Origin: an uncultured Lachnospiraceae bacterium
GTDB lineage: Bacteria; Bacillota; Clostridia; Lachnospirales; Lachnospiraceae
Length of the DNA: 64,000 nt
Assembly: GCA_902793685.1 (NCBI GenBank)
Contig: CADBEN010000008.1
Coordinates: 1-64,000 of the forward strand
Direction of reading: 5' to 3'
In this document: positions 16,868-24,797 of the stretch, one piece after another
Numbering within the stretch: the stretch's first letter is position 1
Layout: each line of letters begins with the position of its first letter
Notes under the pieces: model-generated
What the model saw: the letters and a program-made list of their open reading frames with translations, nothing else
The model's database searches: none
What the model was told of the DNA's origin: nothing
Translations under genes and position numbers: made by a program

Positions 16868-18802
16868 ATGGCAGACATCAGATTTACGACGGACATGGCG
16901 CTGGAGCTTGCAGGCTGCGACGGTGTGTTTCCCGTGGAATTTCCGGAGGGGACCGGGAAGGATCTGGATGATAGGATGGCGTCCATGCCTGAGGCCGGTG
17001 AGCGGTTCCTGGGGGCGGGGGCGCTGCTTCCTGAGGACGCCTTCCTCGGATGGCAGGTCGGCGCGCGGGGCGAAGAGGCCGGGCAGATGGTCGTGTTTTC
17101 CAGCCCCGGAAGGCAGGCGGCGCAGGAAGATCTCCGCTGGGTCTTCGAGGATGCCGCGGAGATCGGCAGTTTCCGGGATGGAAAGCCGGAGGATCTCCGG
17201 GGAGAAGGGCGCCGGCTGTATCTGATCTGCATGGATGCGAAGGAATCCATGGAAGCGCAGGGATCCATGGATGCGAAGGGATCCATGGAAGCGCCGGGGA
17301 AGGCTCCCTCCGATCTTCCGGTTCCGGGAAAAGACAATGGCAGCAGAATGGGCCGGAAGAAATTTCTCTGGGATTTCATCAAGGCGGTGAAAGATTCCGG
17401 CGGCATCGCCCGCGGGATCCTGCAGGGCGGACGGAGCAATCGCGGGATGCTCCTGATCAGTCTCAGGGAAGAAATCAGCCTGCGGATGCGGACCATGCTT
17501 TCCATGGCCATTCCGGGGGCCGATGCCGTTGAGATCCGGGCGGACGGCACTGGACTTTGCCGGACGGAAGGCCTTTCGGGCAGTGTGATGTCCTTCTGCA
17601 CTGCGGAGACCCTGAGAGAGCACTGCATGGAGGCGGTGGTGGAAGCGGAAAATACTTCCATATCCGAGGATACGCCCATCAAGGAACTGGAGCTCAGTGT
17701 CCGCAGCATGAACTGTCTGCTGCGCGCCGGGATCCGTACGCTGGGAGAACTGTGTGCGCTTCGTCCGGAAGAAATTGCCGGGATCCGGAATCTCGGAAAG
17801 AAGGGAGTGGATGAGATCCTGGCGATGCAGCACCGGCTGGCGGGTGCATGTTCCGAAGAAACCGGGACGCAGGACGGCAAGGACTTCCGGAAAGAACCGG
17901 ATCCTTTGGATGTGCCGAAAAAGCAGAACCGACCCGCCAGGCTGGAGGAGCTGGTCGGGCTGGAGAATGTGAAGACGCAGGTCCGGAAGATCACTGCTTT
18001 TGCGCGGATGAATCAGGATCTGGCGGCGTGGGGAAAGGCGTCGGTTCCGGTGGTCCTGAACATGGAATTCTCCGGAAATCCCGGTACTGCGAAGACTACG
18101 GTGGCCAGGATCCTGGCAGGCCTGTTTGCCCGTGCGGGCGTGATCCGCAGCGGGGAAGTGGTCGAAGCAGGCCGCCCGGACCTGGTGGGGGAGTATTTAG
18201 GACAGACTGCCGTGAAGGTCAGAGACGTGTTCCGGCGGGCCAGGGGAAAGCTTCTTTTCATCGACGAGGCTTACTCCCTGGTGGAAGGACACAGAGGCAG
18301 CTATGGAGATGAAGCCATCAATACCATTGTGCAGGAGATGGAAAACCACCGGGACGATACTGTCGTGATCTTTGCGGGGTATCCGGAGCAGATGGCGGAA
18401 TTCTTCTCGCGGAATCCCGGACTCCGGTCAAGGGTGCCTTTTACGGTGCGGTTCGCTGACTACGATGCCGCGGAACTGGCGCAGATCGCCGGGCTTGAGG
18501 CAAAGAAGCGCGGTTTTTCCATCAGCCCGGAAGCGGAGGAGAAGGTGCTTTCCATCTGTACGGAAGCTGCAGGGCGCAGTGAGCTGGGGAACGGGCGCTT
18601 CTGCAGGAACCTCGTGGAGAGCGCTGTCCTGGAGTACGCGTACAGAGTTTACGGGGACGGAGTGAAGTCTGTGCCGCCGGAAAGGGATTTCATCCTCAGG
18701 GCGGAGGATTTCGCGGCGGCGGAATCTCTGACGGCGCAGAAGGAAAAGGCGCCGGCCGGGTTCCATCCGGTGCGGAAACAGTCGCTGGCTGATGCCGGTT
18801 AA
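16868..18802 (+). CDS. CbxX/SpoVK-type AAA+ ATPase with an RNA-polymerase alpha-CTD-like domain
   Basis: The protein has 644 residues; the ATG at 16868 has GGGAGGA 7 bases upstream. Residues 1-260 form an unrecognised region containing a short repeat (GSMDAKGSMEA, about 126-144). Residues about 267-322 (IKELELSVRSMNCLLRAGIR... RNLGKKGVDEIL) closely resemble the helix-hairpin C-terminal domain of RpoA. Residues about 357-620 are a CbxX/CfxQ AAA+ module with Walker A GNPGTAKT (about 402; Ala replaces the usual Gly before Lys), Walker B LLFIDEAYS (about 462) and an Arg-rich GLRSRVPF segment. CbxX ATPases remodel protein complexes (for example Rubisco activation; SpoVK in sporulation). The alpha-CTD hints at DNA or transcription-factor contact; this is inference. 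Confidence 0.85.
   Translation: MADIRFTTDMALELAGCDGVFPVEFPEGTGKDLDDRMASMPEAGERFLGAGALLPEDAFLGWQVGARGEEAGQMVVFSSPGRQAAQEDLRWVFEDAAEIGSFRDGKPEDLRGEGRRLYLICMDAKESMEAQGSMDAKGSMEAPGKAPSDLPVPGKDNGSRMGRKKFLWDFIKAVKDSGGIARGILQGGRSNRGMLLISLREEISLRMRTMLSMAIPGADAVEIRADGTGLCRTEGLSGSVMSFCTAETLREHCMEAVVEAENTSISEDTPIKELELSVRSMNCLLRAGIRTLGELCALRPEEIAGIRNLGKKGVDEILAMQHRLAGACSEETGTQDGKDFRKEPDPLDVPKKQNRPARLEELVGLENVKTQVRKITAFARMNQDLAAWGKASVPVVLNMEFSGNPGTAKTTVARILAGLFARAGVIRSGEVVEAGRPDLVGEYLGQTAVKVRDVFRRARGKLLFIDEAYSLVEGHRGSYGDEAINTIVQEMENHRDDTVVIFAGYPEQMAEFFSRNPGLRSRVPFTVRFADYDAAELAQIAGLEAKKRGFSISPEAEEKVLSICTEAAGRSELGNGRFCRNLVESAVLEYAYRVYGDGVKSVPPERDFILRAEDFAAAESLTAQKEKAPAGFHPVRKQSLADAG
17236..17304 (+). repeat. 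Short in-frame repeat (GSMDAK/GSMEA units)
   Basis: Three near-identical units around GGATCCATGGA encode S-M-(E/D)-A-(Q/K/P)-G. They sit between the N-terminal region and the alpha-CTD-like domain of the AAA+ protein, probably in a flexible linker. Confidence 0.7.
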
Positions 18803-18805
18803 GTC

Positions 18806-18863
18806 TTTCCGGCTTCTTCAGAGAAGCCTGCTTTTACGGCGGGACAGATGAAGAAGCCGGAAA
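18806..18863 (+). terminator. Long hairpin after the AAA+ gene
   Basis: A perfect 14-bp stem (TTTCCGGCTTCTTC with GAAGAAGCCGGAAA) closes a 30-base loop, starting 4 bases after the stop codon. No T tract follows on the plus strand, so it may protect the mRNA end rather than terminate efficiently. Confidence 0.5.
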
Positions 18864-18967
18864 AATCAGGTATACTATAATTGTTCAGCTCTCCGGATCC
18901 GGGGGGCCGGGCAGAAGTCATTTGCTGCACCTGTCAATGGGCGAAAGCCCGAGGAAAGGGAGGACCC

Positions 18968-20671
18968 ATGAATAAACTGATCATCGCAGCTGCCGTCGGC
19001 GTGATCGGCGTGCTGTTTTTTACCGCCTGCCATAAAGATGTAAATACGCCTGCCGGGAGCCCGGCGGCGGGAACCTCGTCCGCGCCTGAATCCGTGGCAG
19101 CCCCGAAAGGGGACAGCCCTGTCGGGATCTGGTACGAGCAGAACGACAGCGGAGACAGGCTTGAGATCACCAAGGACAAGATCAAATATATTTCCGGCAG
19201 GAACAATTTCGAAGATGAAATGAAGTACAAGTCCGCAAAGCAGGGAGACAAGATCCTGATCGAGCCGGAGGACTTCTTTATTTATGAGGACATCTCCTAC
19301 GACCGGAAGCAGGATATGGTGATCGGGTACACCATGTCCCACACGGACGGAGACGGCGGCCATCACTATCTGGAATTCCTGCGGGTGCCTTACATCGCAC
19401 CGCCGCCCCCTGTCTATCCGGATGCGGTGGACAAGTCGGATCCGAATGCGAAAAAGGACTTTGAGGATCTGACGGTCCGTTCCATGAAGCTCTCCTTCTA
19501 CGACAAAGGCATGCCTTACGACATAAACTCCAGCATGGCGCCGGAGCCGCCATATGCGGATCATTATTCCTATGACCTGAAGGTCCTGGAGGACGGCACA
19601 GGACTCGTCTCTTCCTCCTTCTGCCGGGAGATCGAGCTCACAAAGGAGCAGGTGGACGAACTGCAGAAGCTGGTCCGGGAGGCGGATCTGGGACAGATCA
19701 ACGGCATCGACATCCATACGGCTGACGTACCGTACGATGCGCCGGAGTACGAAGCTGAGATCGAGCTGGCATCCGGGGACATCATCCGTTCCTCTGCGAA
19801 CTGGGACAATGTGCCGGAAAACTGGAAGCAGTTCCAGGAACCCGTGCACCATCTGCTCTTCTTTGCCTTTGTGGACGCAGGATACCATTATAACGGCGGA
19901 GACTTCCACTCTACAAAGCCGATGAAGCGTGTCAGGGCTTCCGGGCGGCTGTACCGGGCGGAGACCGGCCTCAAGGAGGACGAGGTCTATATTAAACCGG
20001 ACTGGAAGAAGGGCTACGAGTACAGTCTGGACACGCACTATTTCAAGTTCTCTGATCCGGAGAACAGGTATCCGGTACTGATGAAGACGCTGGACGCGCT
20101 CAGCGACAAATACCGGAAGACCGCGGAGGAGCAGCTGAAGAAAGACTATGAGATGATGGAGAAGGTCCCGAAGAACGTTTGGAAGAAGGCGGACCGGAAG
20201 TACTGCTACTCTCTTTTCGCGGTAGACCAGTGGGAGATGAACGGACGTCTGTTCCGCTTCACAGTCTCTGTCGGATTCAGCAATTCCCTGGGAGCGGGAG
20301 ATAACGGCTACGGCAGATATTACTACGACCACTACCTGATCGACGCAGAGACGGGAGAGATCCTGTCCCTTTCCGACCTGTTCGTGAGTCCGGAAGCCAT
20401 CAGCAGCTTCCTGTCTGAGCAGATGATCGGACGATACGGGACCCACAACGAAGCAGGGAAACGGGTACACAGGGAGGACTTCCCCCAGGCTTTGGCGGAA
20501 GCCGTGAAACAGCCGGGGCCGGAAGGCATCGGCTGCACCATCGGATATGACGAGCTGACGCTGTGGATGCCCGGACAGCTGTTCCCATCCGAGGACTCCT
20601 CGCTCATGGAGATCATTTACTACGATGAGCTGCAGGACATTCTGAGCGACAGGTATACGGAAGTCTGGTAA
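18968..20671 (+). CDS. Lipoprotein with C-terminal DUF3298-type domain
   Basis: The protein has 567 residues. The ATG at 18968 follows GGGAGGA and opens a lipoprotein signal peptide with lipobox FTAC. Residues about 20-110 form a lipocalin-like strand region (GIWYEQNDSGDRLEITKDKIKY). The middle has no recognised domain. The C-terminus (YYYDHYLIDAETGEILSLSDLF ... GCTIGYDELTLWMPG) matches the DUF3298 pattern seen in RsiV-like and other envelope proteins. It is likely an outer-face membrane lipoprotein of unknown role. A TATACT/TATAAT stretch at 18871-18881 may be its -10. The glyoxalase gene follows after 24 bases. Confidence 0.82.
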   Translation: MNKLIIAAAVGVIGVLFFTACHKDVNTPAGSPAAGTSSAPESVAAPKGDSPVGIWYEQNDSGDRLEITKDKIKYISGRNNFEDEMKYKSAKQGDKILIEPEDFFIYEDISYDRKQDMVIGYTMSHTDGDGGHHYLEFLRVPYIAPPPPVYPDAVDKSDPNAKKDFEDLTVRSMKLSFYDKGMPYDINSSMAPEPPYADHYSYDLKVLEDGTGLVSSSFCREIELTKEQVDELQKLVREADLGQINGIDIHTADVPYDAPEYEAEIELASGDIIRSSANWDNVPENWKQFQEPVHHLLFFAFVDAGYHYNGGDFHSTKPMKRVRASGRLYRAETGLKEDEVYIKPDWKKGYEYSLDTHYFKFSDPENRYPVLMKTLDALSDKYRKTAEEQLKKDYEMMEKVPKNVWKKADRKYCYSLFAVDQWEMNGRLFRFTVSVGFSNSLGAGDNGYGRYYYDHYLIDAETGEILSLSDLFVSPEAISSFLSEQMIGRYGTHNEAGKRVHREDFPQALAEAVKQPGPEGIGCTIGYDELTLWMPGQLFPSEDSSLMEIIYYDELQDILSDRYTEVW

Positions 20672-20695
20672 CCTTGAAGAAAACAGGAGGAAACG

Positions 20696-21067
20696 ATGAG
20701 ATTCAGAATGGTTCATGAGAATTACAATGTGGTCGATCTTGAGAAATCTCTGGCCTTCTACGAGAAGGCGCTGGGGCTGAAGGAGGTCCGCAGGAAGACC
20801 CCGGAGGATGGTTCCTTCATCATCGTCTACGTCGCCAACGAATATGCCGACTTCGAGCTGGAGCTCACCTGGCTGCGGGACCATCCGCAGAAGTATGATA
20901 TCGGCGAGGAAGAGTTCCACCTGGCATTCAAGGTGGATGATTTTGAAGCCGCCCACAAGCTGCATGAGGAGATGGGATGCATCTGCTTCGAGAACCACAG
21001 CATGGGGATCTATTTCATCCAGGACCCCGACGGATACTGGCTGGAGGTCATTCCGGAGAGAAGATAA
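20696..21067 (+). CDS. gloA: Glyoxalase I (lactoylglutathione lyase-like)
   Basis: The protein has 123 residues, a single vicinal-oxygen-chelate unit. All four metal ligands of the GloA family can be placed: His7 (VHENYNVVDL), Glu in ELELTW, His in EFHLAFKVDD, and Glu in YWLEVIPE. The enzyme isomerises the hemithioacetal of methylglyoxal and a low-molecular-weight thiol in the cytoplasm. A related VOC lyase cannot be excluded from sequence alone. It has a clear AGGAGG site and is followed by a terminator. Confidence 0.88.
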   Translation: MRFRMVHENYNVVDLEKSLAFYEKALGLKEVRRKTPEDGSFIIVYVANEYADFELELTWLRDHPQKYDIGEEEFHLAFKVDDFEAAHKLHEEMGCICFENHSMGIYFIQDPDGYWLEVIPERR

Positions 21068-21107
21068 ACGCTTTCCAAGGTGACGAACGGATATAATAAA
21101 TGAAAAA

Positions 21108-21166
21108 CGGCTGCCGCGTTCAGGAAAAAGATTTCAAAAACCTTAATGCGGCGGCCGTGTTGTTTT
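21108..21166 (+). terminator. Terminator after the glyoxalase gene
   Basis: CGGCTGCCGC pairs with GCGGCGGCCG across a 30-base loop and is followed by TGTTGTTTT. Confidence 0.65.
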
Positions 21167-21213
21167 GATCTGAGTTCAGTCCGGGACAATTTCCTGAGAA
21201 GGCGGATTAAGAC

Positions 21214-21243
21214 TTTACAGATGAAACTTGTTTCATGTATGAT
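21214..21243 (+). promoter_or_regulatory. rpiR promoter with palindromic operator (autoregulation)
   Basis: TTTACA (21214-21219), an 18-base spacer and TATGAT (21238-21243). The spacer holds the palindrome ATGAAAC-TT-GTTTCAT (21221-21236). Its other strand contains the core GAAACAAGTT that recurs in the rraA-like and tctC promoters. Further ATGAAA half-sites lie just downstream. The position inside the spacer suggests repression by the encoded RpiR protein. Confidence 0.7.
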
Positions 21244-21285
21244 GAAATCAGAAGCAAATGAAACCTGGACTGAAGGGTAGGGGAA

Positions 21286-22206
21286 ATGGAAAACAGAAAG
21301 ACGATCATCGAGGGGCAGAGCGAACTTAGGTCAAGGATCGGGCTGTACCGTCCTAAATTCAATGCCACGCAGAACCGGATCGCGGAATTCCTGCTGGCGG
21401 ATGAGCAGGCTGCTCTGGATATGAGCATCTATGAGATGGCGGAAAAGATCGGCACCAGCGTGGCGACGGTGACCCGTTTCTGCCAGATGATCGGCTACAG
21501 CGGCCTTGCGGAGATGAAGTTTCATATGCAGCAGCAGGCCGTCAGCCTGGAAAAGGACATCGGCATCACCCGCAGCGACAGCGTCAACGTGATCAAGCAG
21601 AAGATGATGCGCTTCAGCGAAAACGCGCTGCACAGCTGTCTAATGGACCTGAACAATGATGCGCTGGAAGGGGCTATCGACATCGTCGGAAAAGCAAAGC
21701 GGATCATGCTGACGGCCAGCGGAAGTGCCGGCGGCGTCACCCATACTGCCGTGGGCCTTTTTATGAATATGGGATTTGACGCCTTTATGGTCAGTGACCA
21801 GCTGCTGCAGCTGCGGACGGCGGCAAATCTCGGAAAAGACGATGTGCTGATCGCTGTGAGTTATGACGGCCGCGCGAAAAGCACGGGTGACGCCATGATG
21901 GTGGCGCAGAAAGCCGGCGCCAGGGTGATCCTTGTCACATCCCTCAGCGATTCGCTGCTGAGCCGGCATGCGGATATCGTCCTTCTGACACCGGCCAGAG
22001 CTGCAGGAAACGCCATGAACATCACCGCGACAGCCCTCTGCCAGCTGAGCATCCTTCAGCTCCTGATGATCGGGGCTGTGACCCGCTACTATGACCGGTT
22101 CCATGAGAAGAGCAGGCTTCAGCTGAAGATCAGTGACCTGGACCGTTACGATATGAAGCAAAAGGAGATCACGGTGAATGCCGTGAGAAGCGATACAGAG
22201 AACTGA
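21286..22206 (+). CDS. MurR/RpiR-family transcriptional regulator
   Basis: The protein has 306 residues. An N-terminal RpiR helix-turn-helix (about residues 15-85, containing EMAEKIGTSVATVTRFCQMIGYSGLAEMKF) is joined to a C-terminal SIS domain (about 125-260, LTASGSAGG ... VSYDGRAKSTGDAMMVAQKAGA). SIS domains of this family usually sense a phosphorylated sugar or sugar acid. The gene stands first before the carboxylate cluster and is followed by a strong terminator, so it is transcribed separately. An operator palindrome in its own promoter recurs upstream of two neighbouring operons, making it their likely regulator. Confidence 0.92.
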   Translation: MENRKTIIEGQSELRSRIGLYRPKFNATQNRIAEFLLADEQAALDMSIYEMAEKIGTSVATVTRFCQMIGYSGLAEMKFHMQQQAVSLEKDIGITRSDSVNVIKQKMMRFSENALHSCLMDLNNDALEGAIDIVGKAKRIMLTASGSAGGVTHTAVGLFMNMGFDAFMVSDQLLQLRTAANLGKDDVLIAVSYDGRAKSTGDAMMVAQKAGARVILVTSLSDSLLSRHADIVLLTPARAAGNAMNITATALCQLSILQLLMIGAVTRYYDRFHEKSRLQLKISDLDRYDMKQKEITVNAVRSDTEN

Positions 22207-22211
22207 ATACA

Positions 22212-22353
22212 GGTTTCAGGTCCCGCTTGCGGGACCTGAAACCGCACAGGCTGCCGTCAGGCAGCAGCTTTTACTGCCATGTGATTCAGCGGGGGCAGCA
22301 TTCAGGGAAAGAGCAGACATTGTTTCCCGGAATGCTGTCTCCGCTGTTTTTTT
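22212..22353 (+). terminator. Triple hairpin with terminator after rpiR
   Basis: A perfect hairpin GGTTTCAGGTCCCGC/GCGGGACCTGAAACC (22212-22243) is followed by a small GGCTGCC/GGCAGC hairpin. A 16-bp hairpin (22288-22303 with 22330-22345) and seven T residues then form the actual terminator. Confidence 0.8.
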
Positions 22354-22385
22354 GTTTCCGAAGCCATATACCGGCACTTCTGTAG

Positions 22386-22473
22386 AAACTGCACAAAATC
22401 AGCAGCTGTGTATTGTACATAGTTACAAATTTAAAAATAATACTTGAAACAAGTTACATTCGGGTGTATGCTG
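22386..22473 (+). promoter_or_regulatory. Promoter module A with operator, driving the rraA-like operon
   Basis: TTGAAA (-35, 22445-22450), 17 bases, TATGCT (-10, 22468-22473). The -35 is the left part of the operator TTGAAACAAGTTACAT (22445-22460). The 60 bases upstream, from AAACTGCACAAAA through AGTTACAAATTT, recur almost base for base before tctC (26857 onward). Confidence 0.75.
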
Positions 22474-22516
22474 ATTCCAGAAACAAGATACATATATAAA
22501 AAGCGAACGAGAAATA

Positions 22517-22544
22517 AGAAACAAGAAACAAGAAACAAGAAACA
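22517..22544 (+). repeat. Four tandem AGAAACA heptamers in the rraA-like leader
   Basis: Four perfect head-to-tail copies of AGAAACA, with degenerate copies on both sides, lie between the promoter and the start codon. Each junction reads GAAACAAG, the left part of the operator core. They may be spaced half-sites for the regulator or an unstructured leader spacer. Confidence 0.8.
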
Positions 22545-22619
22545 AGAACCACCTTTCAGAGCAGCTGTAACAGATCCATCCGGTACACATTAAAAACCTA
22601 ACTCAGGAGGAAAAGAATC

Positions 22620-23321
22620 ATGGCAGTTGGAAAGAGAATCTATCTCAAGAGAAATATGCCCGATCATGACGTTATGATGCAGTTCAAGAACATCCCGGCA
22701 TCCAACACCGCGGACTGCATGGGAAGAAGCTGCGCGATGAACCCCAGGATCCACCTGGTGTCCAGCCCCAAGGACCAGATGATGGTGGGACCGGCCTTCA
22801 CCGTGAAGTGCCGTGCCGGCGATAACCTGGCCCTCCACGCTGCACTGAACCTCTGCAACGAAGGCGACGTCCTGGTCGTTTCCAACGAAGAGGACAACAC
22901 CCGTGCACTGATGGGCGAGGTCATGATGGCTTATCTGTACCTTCAGAAGAAGGTTGCCGGCATCGTCCTCGACGGCCCGATCAGAGACATCGATGAGATC
23001 GGCAAGTGGGATTTCCCGGTCTATGCCACCGGCACCACCCCGGGCGGCCCCTACAAGGAGGGCCCGGGCGAAGTGAACGTCCCGATCGCCTGCGGCGGCA
23101 TCAGCGTTGAGCCGGGCGACATCATCCTGGCGGATCCGGACGGCGTCATCGTCATCCCGAGAAACGACGCAGCCACCATCCTTGAGGATGCGAAGAAGTT
23201 CCAGGCGGCCGATGAGGGTAAGCTTGAGAAGACCCGTCAGGGCACCATCAACCGCAGCTGGGTCGACAAGGCGCTGGAAGACAAGGGCTTCGAGTTCATC
23301 GACGACGTGTACCGCGTCTGA
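22620..23321 (+). CDS. RraA-family aldolase/decarboxylase
   Basis: The protein has 233 residues. It shows the RraA/HMG-aldolase core: GPAFTVKC, GEVMMAYLYLQKKVAGIVLDGPIRD (catalytic Arg and Asp) and a DPDGVIVIPR segment. Members include 4-hydroxy-4-methyl-2-oxoglutarate aldolase and oxaloacetate decarboxylase, both metal-dependent C-C lyases yielding pyruvate; the RNase E inhibitor role belongs to another branch. Codon use is strongly biased (AAG, GTC, ATC, ACC), suggesting high expression. It is the first gene behind promoter module A and has an AGGAGG site. The catabolic neighbours favour an enzymatic role. Confidence 0.88.
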   Translation: MAVGKRIYLKRNMPDHDVMMQFKNIPASNTADCMGRSCAMNPRIHLVSSPKDQMMVGPAFTVKCRAGDNLALHAALNLCNEGDVLVVSNEEDNTRALMGEVMMAYLYLQKKVAGIVLDGPIRDIDEIGKWDFPVYATGTTPGGPYKEGPGEVNVPIACGGISVEPGDIILADPDGVIVIPRNDAATILEDAKKFQAADEGKLEKTRQGTINRSWVDKALEDKGFEFIDDVYRV

Positions 23322-23340
23322 GCAGGAAACTGAAAGATAG

Positions 23341-23372
23341 TTCCGGGCCGGTCCCAGACAGCCGGCCCGGAA
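23341..23372 (+). other. Intercistronic hairpin
   Basis: TTCCGGGCCGGT/AGCCGGCCCGGAA around a short loop, without a T tract. It probably shields the upstream message or sets the ratio of the two gene products. Confidence 0.5.
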
Positions 23373-23481
23373 CATGAAACGAAACATAAAACACGGAACA
23401 CAGACAGACACCAGAAAACAGAGAAAGAGTATCAGAGATACATGAGCAGGCCGGCGATGGACCGGCAGAAGGGAGCGCAAC

Positions 23482-24510
23482 ATGGGTTGGAAGATTTTAC
23501 TGCCGCAGGAGATCATGTCCGAGGGAAGAAAGCTGCTTGAGGATGCAGGCCACGAGCTGATCATGGGCCGCGGCTTCGAGACCGAGGATGTCCTCGAGGA
23601 TATGAAGAAGTATCAGCCGGACGCTATGATCGTTCGCATCACCCCCATCACCAGAGAGGTCATTGAGGCCAATCCGAACCTGAAGGTCATCGTCCGCCAC
23701 GGCGCCGGTTTCGACACTGTGGACCTCAAGGCCTGCGAAGACAACAATGTCAAGACCCTGTATGCTCCGGTCGCAAACAGCACCTCCGTCGCTGAGACCG
23801 CTCTGCTCCTGATGTTCGAGACCTCCAGAAACGTCACTGTCCTTCACAAGACCTGGGTTAACGAGTTCTACAAGGCAAAGCTGAAGGTCAGAAAGAACAC
23901 CCTGAACGGAAAGACCCTGGGCCTGATCGGCTGCGGAAACATCGGAAGCCGCGTCGCTGTCAGAGCTCTGGCTCTTGAGATGAACGTTCTGGCTTACGAT
24001 CCCTACAAGCCGGCGAAGGATTTCCCGGACGGTGTCGAAGTTGTCCGTGACCTGAACCGTATCTTCAAGGAGTGCGACTATGTTTCCCTGCACGCACCGG
24101 CGACCCCGGTCACGAGAAACATGGTCAACAAGGAGACGCTGGCCATGATGAAGCCCACCGCCATCCTGATCAATACCGCCCGCGGCGCTCTGGTGGTGGA
24201 GGAAGATCTCTACGAGGCATGCAAGAACGGTGTCATCACCGCTGCAGGTCTTGACGCGATCCGTCAGGAGCCGGTGGATCCGAAGAACCCGCTGCTTACT
24301 CTGGACAACGTCATCATCTATCCGCACATCGGCGGCAACACCGTCGAGGCTGCCCACAGAGCGTCCTATTTCTCCGCCATGGGCATCCAGGAGGTCTATG
24401 AGGGCAAGGAGCCCACATGGCCCATCCACAACATCGACTACACCACCGCGAAGACCTATGACGACGTGAAATTCCCGACCAAGAAGCCGGCAGGAATGTT
24501 CGATTTCTGA
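23482..24510 (+). CDS. D-isomer-specific 2-hydroxyacid dehydrogenase (SerA-like)
   Basis: The protein has 342 residues. The NAD-binding loop is GLIGCGNIGSRVA (about residues 152-164). The catalytic triad is present: Arg in INTARGALV, Glu in RQEPVDP, His in YPHIGGNT. It reduces a 2-oxo acid or oxidises a D-2-hydroxy acid. There is no C-terminal ACT domain, so classic feedback-regulated SerA is unlikely. It follows the RraA-like gene by 160 bases and ends with a strong terminator. A second enzyme of the same family lies at 25814, so the pair probably handles successive or alternative 2-hydroxyacids. Confidence 0.9.
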   Translation: MGWKILLPQEIMSEGRKLLEDAGHELIMGRGFETEDVLEDMKKYQPDAMIVRITPITREVIEANPNLKVIVRHGAGFDTVDLKACEDNNVKTLYAPVANSTSVAETALLLMFETSRNVTVLHKTWVNEFYKAKLKVRKNTLNGKTLGLIGCGNIGSRVAVRALALEMNVLAYDPYKPAKDFPDGVEVVRDLNRIFKECDYVSLHAPATPVTRNMVNKETLAMMKPTAILINTARGALVVEEDLYEACKNGVITAAGLDAIRQEPVDPKNPLLTLDNVIIYPHIGGNTVEAAHRASYFSAMGIQEVYEGKEPTWPIHNIDYTTAKTYDDVKFPTKKPAGMFDF

Positions 24511-24567
24511 TCACAGAATTGATCAAAAGTTACTGAGCTTTGCTCAGCTCCTCCAAAAAAGAAGGCG

Positions 24568-24605
24568 AGCCTGCCGCGTATCTGCGCGGCAGGCTTGTCT
24601 TTTTT
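24568..24605 (+). terminator. Terminator after the first hydroxyacid dehydrogenase
   Basis: A perfect 11-bp stem AGCCTGCCGCG/CGCGGCAGGCT with a six-base loop, followed by TGTC and six T residues. Confidence 0.88.
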
Positions 24606-24797
24606 ACAGTAAAGACCCCGCAGGCGGCCGCCTGCCTGACAGCAAAACGGGGCAACAACATAATAGTTGTCGGAAAATGAAATATATACTGTTAGACATT
24701 GTGAAATGCGGGAATTACACTGTACTTGGAAACAAAATCAACGAATATGAATGTATTGGATTTCATAAAGGGCTTTATAGAAAGAGAGGACAAAGCA

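Noticed and set aside
22517-22544. Tandem repeats considered as a CRISPR or attachment site
   Set aside because: The unit is seven bases with no unique spacers, and no cas, integrase or phage gene is nearby.
22620-23321. Annotation as RNase E inhibitor RraA or menaquinone methyltransferase
   Set aside because: Those labels are historical for the family. The retained Arg/Asp active site and the catabolic neighbours favour an aldolase or decarboxylase.
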